Positions 9,741 through 19,449 of a stretch of 64,000 nt of DNA are shown here, piece after piece. Position numbers and translations under genes: made by a program. Under the pieces are notes generated by a model. That model saw only the letters and a program-made list of their open reading frames with translations. It was not told the origin of the DNA and did not search any database. The stretch spans positions 4,836,001 through 4,900,000 of the forward strand of contig NZ_CP144164.1 of NCBI RefSeq assembly GCF_037478005.1, read 5' to 3'. The stretch's first letter is position 1; each line of letters starts with the position of its first letter. The DNA comes from Alteromonas sp. M12 (GTDB taxonomy: Bacteria; Pseudomonadota; Gammaproteobacteria; Enterobacterales; Alteromonadaceae).

Positions 9741-10997
9741 CTATTTTGTTATTTTACGGGTATTACAAACTGGTGCTTGCTCAGCACCAGTTCCGGCAAA
9801 TCGGAAGCAAATCAACGTAATCAAACCAAACACCATAAAGCCAATTGCTATGGGCGTAATGTCAGTTTTAACAAAACTGCCAATAAACATAGCAACGGGA
9901 ACGGCAAATGCACTGCTAAGTGAACCTGTAATCGCTGCTCCTAAGCCCGCCACATGCCCTAATGGCATCATCGCCAGTGAATTAAGATTGCCAAACAGAA
10001 CACCAATAAAGAAGAAATTAATAAACATAATTACGATAGTGACCAACAAAGGTGGCAGACCTTGATAGTGTAAAGTGGCAAGCACAAAAATCGTCGACAT
10101 TACAATCGTCCCGTAAATCGCTAGGGTGCAAAGTTTACGCATTCCCATTGTCATCACTAAAGTACCGTTAATAAATGATGCAATGCCGATTGAGAAAGCC
10201 AGTACAGCGAAAATCAGGGGGAACATATCCCCTTGTGAGTAAAAATCTTCAAAGATGGTCTGAGACGCACTCAGATAAGCTAGGAACGATCCAAAAATAC
10301 AGCCCATAGACAAGGTGTACATCATCACAGCTCGGTGAGTCAGAACATACTTACTTGATGCCCATAAGTCGGAAAATGCAAACGGCTTTCGTTTTGATTT
10401 AGGTAAGGTTTCAGGTTGACGACTGAAAAACCATATCGCCAAACCAAAACCGATAATCAAGAATGAAATAAATATTTCGCGCCAAGATGCGAAAATCAAT
10501 ATTGCTTTACCGAATGCCGGTGCAATCATTGGAACCAAGATAAATACCATCATGATAAACGACATCACTCTGGCCATGGCTTCGCCTTCAAATTGATCTC
10601 GAATTAGTGCAATACTGGCGATTCTGGGCCCAGAAACACCAAATGCTTGAATCACTCGGCCAAGCAACAACATTTCCATTGATTGCGAAAACAAACAAAT
10701 TACCGTACCCAAAGCAAAAACGATCAAACCGGAAAGAATCGCCGCTCTTCGACCCTTGGTATCGGAGTAGGGACCATAATAGAGTTGCCCAAACGCCATT
10801 CCCAAAAAGAAGATGGAAATAATCATGTGAGTGTATTGCGGACTTTCACTGCCTAAATCACTGCCAATTTGATTGAGTGCTGGCAGCATGGCATCGATAC
10901 TCAAAGCAACAATCGATGTCATAAATGCCATTAGGGTAACAAACTCAAACAATCCAAGTTTAGGTTTAGAGTGTTCGACAATCTCTTCAGTGGTCAT
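9741..10997 (-). CDS. Bcr/CflA-family MFS multidrug efflux transporter
   Basis: 418 residues with about 12 predicted membrane helices. Helix 1 carries SIDAMLPAL, a signature with a membrane-embedded Asp seen in drug:H+ antiporters of the Bcr/CflA type. The MFS motif-A-like stretch YGPYSDTKGRR follows helix 2. It would export drugs or metabolites across the inner membrane. The substrate cannot be read from sequence. Transcribed alone. Confidence 0.88.
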   Translation of the reverse strand: MTTEEIVEHSKPKLGLFEFVTLMAFMTSIVALSIDAMLPALNQIGSDLGSESPQYTHMIISIFFLGMAFGQLYYGPYSDTKGRRAAILSGLIVFALGTVICLFSQSMEMLLLGRVIQAFGVSGPRIASIALIRDQFEGEAMARVMSFIMMVFILVPMIAPAFGKAILIFASWREIFISFLIIGFGLAIWFFSRQPETLPKSKRKPFAFSDLWASSKYVLTHRAVMMYTLSMGCIFGSFLAYLSASQTIFEDFYSQGDMFPLIFAVLAFSIGIASFINGTLVMTMGMRKLCTLAIYGTIVMSTIFVLATLHYQGLPPLLVTIVIMFINFFFIGVLFGNLNSLAMMPLGHVAGLGAAITGSLSSAFAVPVAMFIGSFVKTDITPIAIGFMVFGLITLICFRFAGTGAEQAPVCNTRKITK

Positions 10998-11209
10998 TAG
11001 TACAATTAAATCCTTTTTGTAAAGAAGCTACATACAAAATTGTAGATAGACAGTTACAGATAGAGTTATGAGTGAAATTATATAGGAATAGTAGTTTCAA
11101 TTTGAAGGCAAACGCTATAACCCAGATTAAAATCGTATTATAGCGTTCACATTTCCAATTGGTACTTGCTAAAAGTCATGGATAAAATAATTCATTTGTG
11201 AAGCAACGA

Positions 11210-11800
11210 TTAATCTACGCTCAAATCCGTTACCAAACCATTTTTAAGGCTATAAACCCAACTGTGAATCTTTAATTTCTGTCCCCGGGCAAGGGCATCT
11301 CTTATAATTGAGTTACGCTTAACATTTTCAGTCTGTTCAAGCACATTGATTTCACAGAGTCGCGCCGATTTGGCAGCACCACTTAGTTTACTTAACTCTT
11401 TTTCATGTTTGCTGGCGATATCCCGAATGTGTCCCAACCAGTTGTCTACCAAGCTTAAATTTAGAGGCTCTTTTTGAATTGCCGCATCAATACCGCCACA
11501 ACCGTAATGACCACACACAATGACGTGTTCAACTTTCAACACATCAATGGCGAACTGCAAAACCGAAAGACAGTTAAAATCAGTGTGCACAACTAGGTTA
11601 GCCACATTGCGATGCACAAAAACTTCGCCTGGGGGTAAGTCGACTATCTGATTTGCAGGGACTCGACTATCAGAACAGCCAATCCATAAAAATTTGGGAT
11701 TTTGTTGTTGCGCCAATGACTCAAAAAAATGCGGCGTGACCTTTGTGGTCCTTTCCGACCACTTGCGATTATTTTCTAACAGCTGTTCGATTTCATTCAT
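11210..11800 (-). CDS. can: Beta-class carbonic anhydrase
   Basis: 196 residues. The enzyme interconverts CO2 and bicarbonate in the cytoplasm. Zinc ligands fall at the same positions as in E. coli Can: Cys42 and Asp44 in GCSDSR, His98 and Cys101 in CGHYGCGG. It is about 20 residues shorter at the C-terminus than E. coli Can. A single-gene unit. Confidence 0.95.
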   Translation of the reverse strand: MNEIEQLLENNRKWSERTTKVTPHFFESLAQQQNPKFLWIGCSDSRVPANQIVDLPPGEVFVHRNVANLVVHTDFNCLSVLQFAIDVLKVEHVIVCGHYGCGGIDAAIQKEPLNLSLVDNWLGHIRDIASKHEKELSKLSGAAKSARLCEINVLEQTENVKRNSIIRDALARGQKLKIHSWVYSLKNGLVTDLSVD

Positions 11801-12050
11801 GGGAATTTACCTATAACTCAAGGTTACGCCATGATACAAAAAGCAACGCAGATCGCCTAGGAAAATAATCCGATAATGACGTTCTAAAGTTTATGATTTT
11901 TCACAACTTATAGGTAATCAAAGGATTTAACAGATGATTAGCAAAGGGGCTCTTGTCAGCGCCGTTCGACTAGACAATTGCATCAATGAATCACTTTTAG
12001 CATATTGATCTTAAGGTTAACCAAGGAAGGGTAAGATTAAATCAATTCCC

Positions 12051-12632
12051 TCAATGATTCGTCCATTGAGATTCAAACTCAACCAACAGACGTTTAAACT
12101 TAAGCTCTCTTTTGTGCATCCATACCCATATCAATGGCATACAAACAAGGTTCAGAATCAGCATTAACTTTGCTTTTCGCAGTAATTCTTGTTGATCAAC
12201 GAAATCGCCAAAATACGCGATTAGCAAATAACTTATAAAGAACAATGGCGTGAAGTAACAAAGTACTTTGTTGACGTAAGCAATTTTAATATTTTGCCGA
12301 TATTGCAGTTTTACCCGCTCAATAAACTCTGAGGTTGTTGCAGATTCAGATTTAAAGCCCAGAGAGAAGCGTCGCAGCCATACAAGATAAAAGAACCAAA
12401 CAAAAATAAATAGAAAGATACTCCAAATCCAAATTGTTTCGAAGGTAGACATTTTTCTGGGAAAAAAGAAGAACGCGATTGGCACAGCGATTGTCGCCAG
12501 CGCATCCATTAAAATATACAGATATTGCTTCATTCTCATCAACCACCACTGTCGTTTTAGTGATTGCGTGTCGACTTTAACCACATCTTGTTGCTGCCAG
12601 ATTTTGTCTAAATCAAAGTCGTCATTATTCAT
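12051..12632 (-). CDS. Four-helix membrane protein paired with an ECF sigma factor
   Basis: 193 residues with a cytoplasmic N-terminus (IWQQQ near residue 11) and four predicted membrane helices in two pairs (~40-90 and ~140-170). The start overlaps the end of the sigma factor gene by 8 nt, so the two are translationally coupled. That position is typical of an anti-sigma factor or membrane partner. No zinc anti-sigma motif (HX3CX2C) is present. The function is inferred from position only. Confidence 0.65.
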   Translation of the reverse strand: MNNDDFDLDKIWQQQDVVKVDTQSLKRQWWLMRMKQYLYILMDALATIAVPIAFFFFPRKMSTFETIWIWSIFLFIFVWFFYLVWLRRFSLGFKSESATTSEFIERVKLQYRQNIKIAYVNKVLCYFTPLFFISYLLIAYFGDFVDQQELLRKAKLMLILNLVCMPLIWVWMHKRELKFKRLLVEFESQWTNH

Positions 12633-13137
12633 GATTGATTGTCTCCATTAAGGATTTTTTGGCGCGATTGAGAATAACCCCCACATTGACTGGACTTATG
12701 CCACATACCTCAGCAATTTCTTGGTACCCCAACCCCTCCATTGACATTGTGACTATTTGCCTTGATTGCATGGGTAATTTGCGTACGGCCTTGAGCAATA
12801 AAGTGACTTTGGATTGCTCGGCTAATTGGGATTCAGGAGAGGTGTTATTGGTAGAATGGGGGCTTTCGATCTCACAATAACTTTCACTAAAGGGTTGTTT
12901 AGCGTGATAAGCAACGTGGGTTACCGCTTTATTGTGAGCAACACGTAATATGTAGGTTTTAAGGCTGCTATTTCCCTTAAAGGCTTTCAAGGATTGCCAC
13001 ACCGCTAAGCTGATTTCTTGCAATAACTCTTGTTGCAAGTGTTGGTTGGCCTCATAGCTTGATGCGACTCGGCTCAGTAGCGGCCCATATTCAGCAACAA
13101 TGGCATTAAAATCCTTGCTCAACGGTAATTCCTGCAA
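12625..13137 (-). CDS. ECF-type RNA polymerase sigma factor
   Basis: 170 residues with sigma region 2 (~20-80, LLQEISLAVWQSLKAFKG) and region 4 (~110-165, helix-turn-helix GYQEIAEVCGISPVNVGVIL). The annotated start is TTG at 13137. A second TTG 18 nt further in has a better AGGA site, so the N-terminus is uncertain. First gene of a two-gene unit with the membrane protein downstream. The upstream region 13138-13338 shows no clear autoregulatory promoter. Confidence 0.85.
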   Translation of the reverse strand: MQELPLSKDFNAIVAEYGPLLSRVASSYEANQHLQQELLQEISLAVWQSLKAFKGNSSLKTYILRVAHNKAVTHVAYHAKQPFSESYCEIESPHSTNNTSPESQLAEQSKVTLLLKAVRKLPMQSRQIVTMSMEGLGYQEIAEVCGISPVNVGVILNRAKKSLMETINHE

Positions 13138-13338
13138 CCTAAATATTTAAAAACTAATGTATTAGTGTGTCGCTTTCAAAAAATATTACAAATATCTGTA
13201 ATGTTTTTTAAAAGCCCAAGACTAAAACATTAAACGGTGAATAAAACAGCGTTAAAATGTTAGCCAAAGCGATGGAAGTTTACATATCGCAACGGTCAAA
13301 CTGAACAAATCATTACCCACTAATAATAGGAAAAGAAC

Positions 13339-13611
13339 ATGAGCGGATTAACAATCACATTGCTGGTCTTAGGCAGTATAACCTTATATATAGCTGCGGC
13401 TTGGTTAGATACCAAACATAACTGGAAACTCATTGATTGGTTCAATGGAGATACACAAAATCCATTTAAAACCTCAAAAGAACAGCAATTTAAAACAACT
13501 ATCAACCATAAAGATCAAGAAATTAAAGACTTAAAAGAACGTATACAAGTGCTCGAAAAAATCGTCACAGAGCCCGCCTATGAGCTCAATAAAAAGATTA
13601 ATTCCCTTTGA
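13339..13611 (+). CDS. Small membrane protein with C-terminal coiled coil (PspB-like layout)
   Basis: 90 residues: one N-terminal membrane helix (~3-22), a linker, then a charged helix with RIQVLEKIV near residue 70. This layout and motif recall phage-shock protein B (short membrane helix plus RIQALE-type helix), but the protein is longer and no pspA or pspC is nearby. It may be a distant relative or a convergent small membrane protein. Its stop codon overlaps a possible tiny ORF. Confidence 0.55.
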   Translation: MSGLTITLLVLGSITLYIAAAWLDTKHNWKLIDWFNGDTQNPFKTSKEQQFKTTINHKDQEIKDLKERIQVLEKIVTEPAYELNKKINSL

Positions 13612-13679
13612 AAACACAAATACCTGCGCAGTTCATCTTGTTAGTGGCTGCGCTATGTTTGTTTATGCCTAATCTTTAA
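13608..13679 (+). CDS. Possible 23-aa hydrophobic peptide, coupled to the upstream gene
   Basis: A TTG at 13608-13610 overlaps the TGA of the preceding gene (TTGA) and opens 23 codons. They encode a short basic N-terminus, a hydrophobic stretch (FILLVAALCLF) and a stop. The shape is that of a single-helix membrane peptide or a truncated signal peptide. It overlaps the convergent transporter's 3' end by 11 nt. The start codon is non-ATG and the ORF is tiny, so this is only a candidate. Confidence 0.22.
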   Translation: MKTQIPAQFILLVAALCLFMPNL

Positions 13680-14580
13680 TCTGACGAGCCTTAAATGCGG
13701 CTATGCTCAGCGGCACTTTCCCCATGGCTATGGCGTTCCCCAGTAACACCACAAGTACACCAATCAAAGCAGGCAATCGCCACTGATAGCCTTCAAATAA
13801 AGTGGAAATAAACAACGCGACCAAAGGATACATTAACACCACATAAGCGGCCTTATCTGAGCCAATTTGCTGTACCAGCTTCATATATGCTCCAAATGCT
13901 AAGACTGAGCCGAACACCGCTAGAAATAAAAGCGAAAGGTAATAATCAACTGAGCTAGGAAAGACTAATTCAGCGCCATTTAAAAAAGCGTAGCCATACA
14001 AAAACACCAACGCATAAGTCATTGCCCAAAAATTCATTTGCAGTACTGGGGTGCCATGGTCAAGTATGCGTTCCGAAATCACGTTACCAAATGCAGCGCA
14101 AACAAAGGCAATACAAGCCAGAGTAATCCCAAGGGATAAAAACATATGAGTCTGTGCATGTTCAAATTGCGGCACAAAAATCATCGCCATTCCCAGCAAG
14201 CCAAAAGTTGCGCCAAGCACTACCTCTAAACGTATTGGCTTTTTTAAAAATAGACGACGCATAATGACATTAATATAAATAATGCATGAACTCATAAGCG
14301 CAACCACTGCGCTCACTAAATATTTCTGACTTTCATATAAAAAGCTGTAGTCGAGGGTGTAAAGGCTTAATCCCACTGCGGCCATCTTTATATGGATATG
14401 CATGGGTAATTTCAGTGACAGCTTTTTAAACCAACACACACACCCAAGTAAAATGGAAGCGATAGTAAATCGATACGCGACCGACAATACAGGGTCTACT
14501 TCACCTAATTGAAAGGTAATTGCTATCCAAGTTGAGCCCCAAATTAAAGTGCAGCTAATAAAAAGTTGAATATTTGACAC
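13669..14580 (-). CDS. EamA/DMT-family membrane transporter
   Basis: 303 residues with ten predicted membrane helices in two EamA repeats (~1-140 and ~150-290). The N-terminal LIWGSTWIAI is a typical EamA start. Members export amino acids, metabolites or drugs. The substrate is unknown. The start codon is GTG. The gene is monocistronic and divergent from the M20 peptidase. Confidence 0.88.
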   Translation of the reverse strand: MSNIQLFISCTLIWGSTWIAITFQLGEVDPVLSVAYRFTIASILLGCVCWFKKLSLKLPMHIHIKMAAVGLSLYTLDYSFLYESQKYLVSAVVALMSSCIIYINVIMRRLFLKKPIRLEVVLGATFGLLGMAMIFVPQFEHAQTHMFLSLGITLACIAFVCAAFGNVISERILDHGTPVLQMNFWAMTYALVFLYGYAFLNGAELVFPSSVDYYLSLLFLAVFGSVLAFGAYMKLVQQIGSDKAAYVVLMYPLVALFISTLFEGYQWRLPALIGVLVVLLGNAIAMGKVPLSIAAFKARQIKD

Positions 14581-14697
14581 TCAAAGGCTCTCATGCAAAA
14601 TGACTAGGTAGGCATAGTAGCAAAACGTTTTAAAAGCGACTAATAAAGAGTATTCTGTTTAGAAATATTGTTTAAATTGACAAAGGGAATTGAAAAA

Positions 14698-16182
14698 ATG
14701 AAAAAGTTGTTAGGTTTGTTAGTATTACTTTTAGTAATCCTCGCTGTGACTTTATGGATTCGTTCAGAAACTGTATTTGAAGATAACCAACTACAAATTA
14801 AACAATCGAAACAAGAGTTACCCTTAGATACAGATGCCGCTGTTGCGAGATTTGCCAAAGGCATCCAAATAAAAACAATATCCCACGACGATCCAGCACA
14901 ATTTAATCCTCAGCCTTTCATTGAATTTAGGCAGCACATCAAACAAAGTTACCCACTTGTGCATCAAGCTTCCCAACAAAAAACATTTAGTGAACATAGC
15001 CTGTTATATTATTTTCCTGGCACAGACAACTCTCTCAAACCAGCTCTATTTATGGGCCATATGGATGTAGTTCCAGTAGACGATGCAACCCTAGATAAAT
15101 GGCAACAACCGCCTTTTAGCGGCGCAGTAGTGGACGATATTATATGGGGAAGAGGCACCATAGACGACAAAGTAACGGTATTTGCGTTGCTGGAATCAAT
15201 TGAACTGTTATTGCAACAAAATAAGCCTTTTAAACGAGGGATCTATTTAGCATTTGGTCATGATGAAGAAATAGGTGGCAGTCAAGGCGCTGTAAAAGTT
15301 GCAGAATATTTACAACAACAAGGTGTAGAGTTTGAATTTGTGTTAGATGAAGGGGGCGCCATTACCGACGGTATCATGCCGGGCATAGAACAACCTGTAG
15401 CAATTGTTGGCGTTGCCGAAAAGGGATTTGTAAACCTCAGACTAACCGTCAATTCCGAAGGTGGGCATTCTTCGCAACCACCAGAACACACAGCGTTAGG
15501 TATATTGAGTGAAGCCATTGTCAAAGTAGAAAATGCCCAATTTGATACCGATTTAACATTTAGCAAAATGACCTTTGATGCGGTTGCTACGCACGCACCA
15601 CTGAGCAGTCGTTTACCTATGGCTAATTTGTGGTTATTAGAACCTGTTGTAAGCAATGTAATGCTAAAAACACCATCAAGTGCCGCAAGCATCCGCACAA
15701 CTATTGCAGCAACCATGGCCAGCGGCAGCTCCAAATCTAATATTCTGCCCTCTCAAGCGTCAGCAGTGATTAATTTTCGAATCCTGCCTGGAGATAGCAT
15801 TGAAAGTGTTAAACAACATGTTATCAGTGCCATTGATGACGAACGCGTATTGATTAGCGACTTTATGGGCATTAACCCTTCAGGGGTTTCACCCACAGAT
15901 AGCGTTGGTTTTAAGTTAATCGAAAAGCATATACGTCAGCTCGATAACGATGTACTAGTGGCGCCCTATTTAGTCGTTGGCGGTACAGACTCACGCTATT
16001 TCACAAGTCTGTCAGATAACGTTTATCGTTTTATGATGGTGCGCTTAAATCCAGAAGGTTTAACACGCTTTCACGGCATAAATGAACAACTACCAGTGCA
16101 AGATTATCTCAATGCGATTAGTTTTTTCCATGCAATGCTGCAAGAAACCAGTGGCATCGAAATGCCGCAAAGTAGCCATTAA
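14698..16182 (+). CDS. M20-family metallopeptidase, membrane-anchored
   Basis: 494 residues from the ATG at 14698, which follows an AAGGGA ribosome site; an upstream in-frame TTG at 14668 is less likely. The N-terminal hydrophobic helix (~3-22) acts as signal or anchor. Metal-site motifs of the carboxypeptidase-S/PM20D1 group are present: MGHMDVVPV, WGRGTIDDK, and GHDEEIGG with the catalytic Glu. A dimerisation domain is inserted in the middle. It probably cleaves peptides or N-acyl amino acids outside the cytoplasm. Confidence 0.9.
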   Translation: MKKLLGLLVLLLVILAVTLWIRSETVFEDNQLQIKQSKQELPLDTDAAVARFAKGIQIKTISHDDPAQFNPQPFIEFRQHIKQSYPLVHQASQQKTFSEHSLLYYFPGTDNSLKPALFMGHMDVVPVDDATLDKWQQPPFSGAVVDDIIWGRGTIDDKVTVFALLESIELLLQQNKPFKRGIYLAFGHDEEIGGSQGAVKVAEYLQQQGVEFEFVLDEGGAITDGIMPGIEQPVAIVGVAEKGFVNLRLTVNSEGGHSSQPPEHTALGILSEAIVKVENAQFDTDLTFSKMTFDAVATHAPLSSRLPMANLWLLEPVVSNVMLKTPSSAASIRTTIAATMASGSSKSNILPSQASAVINFRILPGDSIESVKQHVISAIDDERVLISDFMGINPSGVSPTDSVGFKLIEKHIRQLDNDVLVAPYLVVGGTDSRYFTSLSDNVYRFMMVRLNPEGLTRFHGINEQLPVQDYLNAISFFHAMLQETSGIEMPQSSH

Positions 16183-16195
16183 GAGTAAGCCAAGG

Positions 16196-16438
16196 CTATA
16201 AATAGGAATAGACTAAATAGAAAAGCGGCGCGCAAATTAACCACCCTACAAAAGTGCATTTGAAAAAGCCATCACACGGCGCATCAAAGGTAAAAGAAGT
16301 GGGTTGCTGCCGCGTTTCAGGGAAAGGTTTTAGCAGTCGATAGAGTTTGAAGAACCCCAATCCTACTAGGATTGGGACCACTACAATGGCAATAATGAAT
16401 AGCACAAACATCCAAGTTTCAGGTGAGTTCCTGTGCAT
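16196..16438 (-). CDS. Small two-helix membrane protein
   Basis: 80 residues with two predicted membrane helices (~9-30 and ~60-79) flanking a polar loop with two Cys. No family was recognised. It lies 23 bp after proA on the same strand and may be read through from proBA. The start ATG has an AGGT-like sequence nearby. Confidence 0.5.
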   Translation of the reverse strand: MHRNSPETWMFVLFIIAIVVVPILVGLGFFKLYRLLKPFPETRQQPTSFTFDAPCDGFFKCTFVGWLICAPLFYLVYSYL

Positions 16439-16461
16439 GCTAGATACTCAAAAACGCAATA

Positions 16462-17712
16462 TTAACCGCGGATTTCACCGTCACCATAAACCACAAACTT
16501 TTCAGTGGTTAAGGATTCGGCCCCCATTGGTCCGTAGGCATGCAATTTACTGGTAGAAATACCAATTTCCGCGCCTAAACCTAATTCACCCCCATCTGAA
16601 AAGCGTGAAGACGCATTGGCCATAACAACAGCAGAATCGACAATCCGAATAAACTCATTGGCCGCAGAATAATCTTGGGTCACTATCACTTCAGTGTGCC
16701 CAGAACCGTATAAACCTATATGCTCAATCGCTTTATCAAAATCTTCCACTACGCGCACTGCAATCTCCAGCGCTAAATACTCGGCATGCCAATCATCCAC
16801 AGTGGCTGCTTCGGCATCTTTAAAATAACCGATGCTATTTTCACAGGCATGCACTTTCACTTTATGCTCAGACAACATTTTGGCGGCCATTGGTAAAAAG
16901 GTGTCGGCGACAGATTGGTGCACCAGTAAGGTTTCTAGGGAATTACACACGCTAGTGCGCTGGGTTTTGCCATTTTCGAGAAGCGATAAACCTTTGTTTA
17001 AATCTGCTTGTTTATCAATATATAAATGACAAACACCTTTAAAGTGTTGAATAACCGGAATACGACTATTTTCAGTAACAAAACGGATTAAACCTTCTCC
17101 GCCTCGGGGAATAATCAAATCGATAGAATCATTTAACGTCATCAATTCATTCATTACACTGCGGTCGGTATTGGGGACAACCACCACCACATTCGGGTCT
17201 AATTGATGTTTTTCTAACGCCACCTGAATGCATTTTGCCAATGCCAGATTTGAATGAATCGCTTCTTTACCACCACGCAATATCACCCCATTACCGGCCT
17301 TAAGACACAATGCCGCGGCATCAATTGTCACATTCGGACGAGACTCATAAATCATTGCTATTACACCCAAAGGGATACGCATTTTACCGACGCGAATTCC
17401 ACTTGGACGTTGTTGGACATGGCTAATTTCCCCCACAGGATCAGCTTGTTGAACGATTTCAAGTACCGCGCTGCGAATGGCTTCCAGCCGCTCTTCGGTT
17501 AAGCGTAAGCGATCTTGCATAGATGCATCGATTTGATTTTCCTGGGCTGCATCCAGATCTTTTTGGTTAGCACTTAAAATCTGCTCTTTTTGCACAATCA
17601 GTTGATCGGCTATTTCTGTCAGCAGGGCATTTTTTGCCTGACTTCCTAAAGACGAATAAGCTCGTGCTGCTTTTTTTGCTGCCACTGCTGCTGCAGCGAT
17701 TGAAAATGTCAT
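16462..17712 (-). CDS. proA: Gamma-glutamyl phosphate reductase
   Basis: 416 residues, as in E. coli (417). The enzyme reduces gamma-glutamyl phosphate with NADPH, the second step to proline. The catalytic Cys is in TQRTSVCNSLET (residues ~250) and the aldehyde-dehydrogenase fold is complete to the C-terminal GLGAEIGISTSK region. Downstream of proB with a 17-bp gap, so a proBA operon. Confidence 0.97.
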   Translation of the reverse strand: MTFSIAAAAVAAKKAARAYSSLGSQAKNALLTEIADQLIVQKEQILSANQKDLDAAQENQIDASMQDRLRLTEERLEAIRSAVLEIVQQADPVGEISHVQQRPSGIRVGKMRIPLGVIAMIYESRPNVTIDAAALCLKAGNGVILRGGKEAIHSNLALAKCIQVALEKHQLDPNVVVVVPNTDRSVMNELMTLNDSIDLIIPRGGEGLIRFVTENSRIPVIQHFKGVCHLYIDKQADLNKGLSLLENGKTQRTSVCNSLETLLVHQSVADTFLPMAAKMLSEHKVKVHACENSIGYFKDAEAATVDDWHAEYLALEIAVRVVEDFDKAIEHIGLYGSGHTEVIVTQDYSAANEFIRIVDSAVVMANASSRFSDGGELGLGAEIGISTSKLHAYGPMGAESLTTEKFVVYGDGEIRG

Positions 17713-17729
17713 ATAAATTTACTCACTTT

Positions 17730-18827
17730 TTATAACAGAACCATATCATCTCTGTGCACCACAGCTTCGCCAAAAGTGTAACCTAGAACACTTTCGATTT
17801 TGCTGCTTCGCATCCCTTTTATACTGTTCAAATCAGATGAATTATACAATGCCAAACCCTTGGCAAGTGCGTTATTTTGATACTCGATGGTTACTGCATC
17901 GCCGGAACTGAACTGACCAATCACGTCGACGATGCCACTAGGCAACAAGGAAGCTCCTTTGTTAAGAATGGCCGTTTTAGCGCCCGAGTCAATGACAATT
18001 TTGCCACCACTTTTTAAGGTATGTTTTAACCATTGACGCCGCGCATTTTCCCGACTTGCAACAGGAATAAAACGTGTACCTTGGATCTTTCCGTCTAATA
18101 GTTGATCAAACACTTCGCCTTTTTGACCGTTAACTATTAGGGTTTGAATACCACTTTGTGTGCACTTTTGAGCAGCCTGGAGTTTGGTTATCATTCCACC
18201 TGTGCCCATTTTTGTGCCCGCGCCACCAGCTAAAGCAAACGTATTATCATCGATACAAGGTACTTCTGATATCAATTTAGCATCAGGGTTTGCACGGGGA
18301 TCTTGATCATATAGGCCGTCAACGTCTGAACAGATAATCAAAGTGTCAGCTTGGGCGATAAGTGCTGTATAAGCCCCTAAATTATCGTTATCACCTACTT
18401 TGAGCTCATTCACTGCCACTGTGTCATTTTCGTTCACAATTGGCAAAGCTTGATGATTCAACAGCTCGCGTAATGTATTTTTTATATTTACATAGCGAGT
18501 TCGGCTATGTAAGTCGTCGTAAGTTAACAATAACTGGGCACAGGGAAAATCAAAAAAGCGCGACCAGTTAGACATCATCTGCATTTGCCCGATGGATGCC
18601 ATTGCCTGTTTTTCAGCAATAGACGGGGGATGATGAATAGGAATACTGCCGCGACCAGCAGCAACACTGCCAGAAGAAACCAAAATAACTTCTTTGCCCT
18701 GTTCTCGGCTTGCGGTAATAAAACGCGCGATTGCCAATAAATAACGTCCACTGCAATGCTGACCATCAGGCGCAATCAATGCGCTACCGACTTTTATAAC
18801 AGCACGCTGCCACTCAAACTCATGCAT
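17730..18827 (-). CDS. proB: Glutamate 5-kinase
   Basis: 365 residues: an amino-acid kinase domain (~8-250; VKVGSAL, VSSGSVAAG, NENDTV) plus a C-terminal PUA domain (~275-355). It phosphorylates glutamate as the first step of proline synthesis and is usually feedback-inhibited by proline. First gene of the proBA operon. Confidence 0.97.
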   Translation of the reverse strand: MHEFEWQRAVIKVGSALIAPDGQHCSGRYLLAIARFITASREQGKEVILVSSGSVAAGRGSIPIHHPPSIAEKQAMASIGQMQMMSNWSRFFDFPCAQLLLTYDDLHSRTRYVNIKNTLRELLNHQALPIVNENDTVAVNELKVGDNDNLGAYTALIAQADTLIICSDVDGLYDQDPRANPDAKLISEVPCIDDNTFALAGGAGTKMGTGGMITKLQAAQKCTQSGIQTLIVNGQKGEVFDQLLDGKIQGTRFIPVASRENARRQWLKHTLKSGGKIVIDSGAKTAILNKGASLLPSGIVDVIGQFSSGDAVTIEYQNNALAKGLALYNSSDLNSIKGMRSSKIESVLGYTFGEAVVHRDDMVLL

Positions 18828-18920
18828 CAGTTTTCTCTACTTAAATAATTATTCGTAGATTACGACAATTCACAAACTAAACAAGGCATTGGGGTTATAA
18901 GTTATGGAAAAATAGGAGGG

Positions 18921-19328
18921 TTAATCTTTAGCAGCCTTAGCTAACTGTTGTTTTAACCAAATTTCTGCGGTATCAACATCATCAAAAAACTCATAATGTT
19001 CCCCAGCGTTTTGATAAATCTCACCAATATGTTGTTTGGCGAAATTGGGGGAATCACAATCATTAACTAAAATTGCAGTGGCGATTCTATTCCGCTGCTT
19101 TTCAGCTCGTACAATCTCCGATAAGCGTTGCCCTGCGGCGTGCACATAGATACATTCGCCGTGCATAATGACAAGAACCGCCCAAGGTTCCTGAGCAAGC
19201 AGTTCGATCATTGGATCAGCTTCCTCACCAGATTCATCTAGTGATTCAAGATTCCAAGGACCAGTTCCCTCTAGTCGTAAGATTCGATCTTTGACGAACA
19301 AATCTAACGTACCGTGGGCCTCAAACAT
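18921..19328 (-). CDS. Hypothetical protein, STAS/SpoIIAA-like appearance
   Basis: 135 residues from the ATG at 19328; a GTG at 19337 is in frame. The alternation of short strands and helices (LFVKDRILRLEGTGPWN..., then WAVLVIMHGECIY) and the length recall STAS-like proteins of the marine gammaproteobacterial type. No diagnostic motif is visible, so the family call is tentative. It lies 93 bp upstream of proB on the same strand. Confidence 0.55.
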   Translation of the reverse strand: MFEAHGTLDLFVKDRILRLEGTGPWNLESLDESGEEADPMIELLAQEPWAVLVIMHGECIYVHAAGQRLSEIVRAEKQRNRIATAILVNDCDSPNFAKQHIGEIYQNAGEHYEFFDDVDTAEIWLKQQLAKAAKD

Positions 19329-19449
19329 TCTATGCACAATTACGCCTATGCGGTTAATTTTATACCCGTTAGTCGAGTATATTTATTTTTTACCATTGAT
19401 GCCAACATTTTAAGGATATACCTAATATCTCGATTAACTACTCTGACCT

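Noticed and set aside
15282..15734. 150-codon minus-strand ORF
   Set aside because: Antisense shadow of the M20 peptidase, whose metal-site motifs are intact on the other strand.
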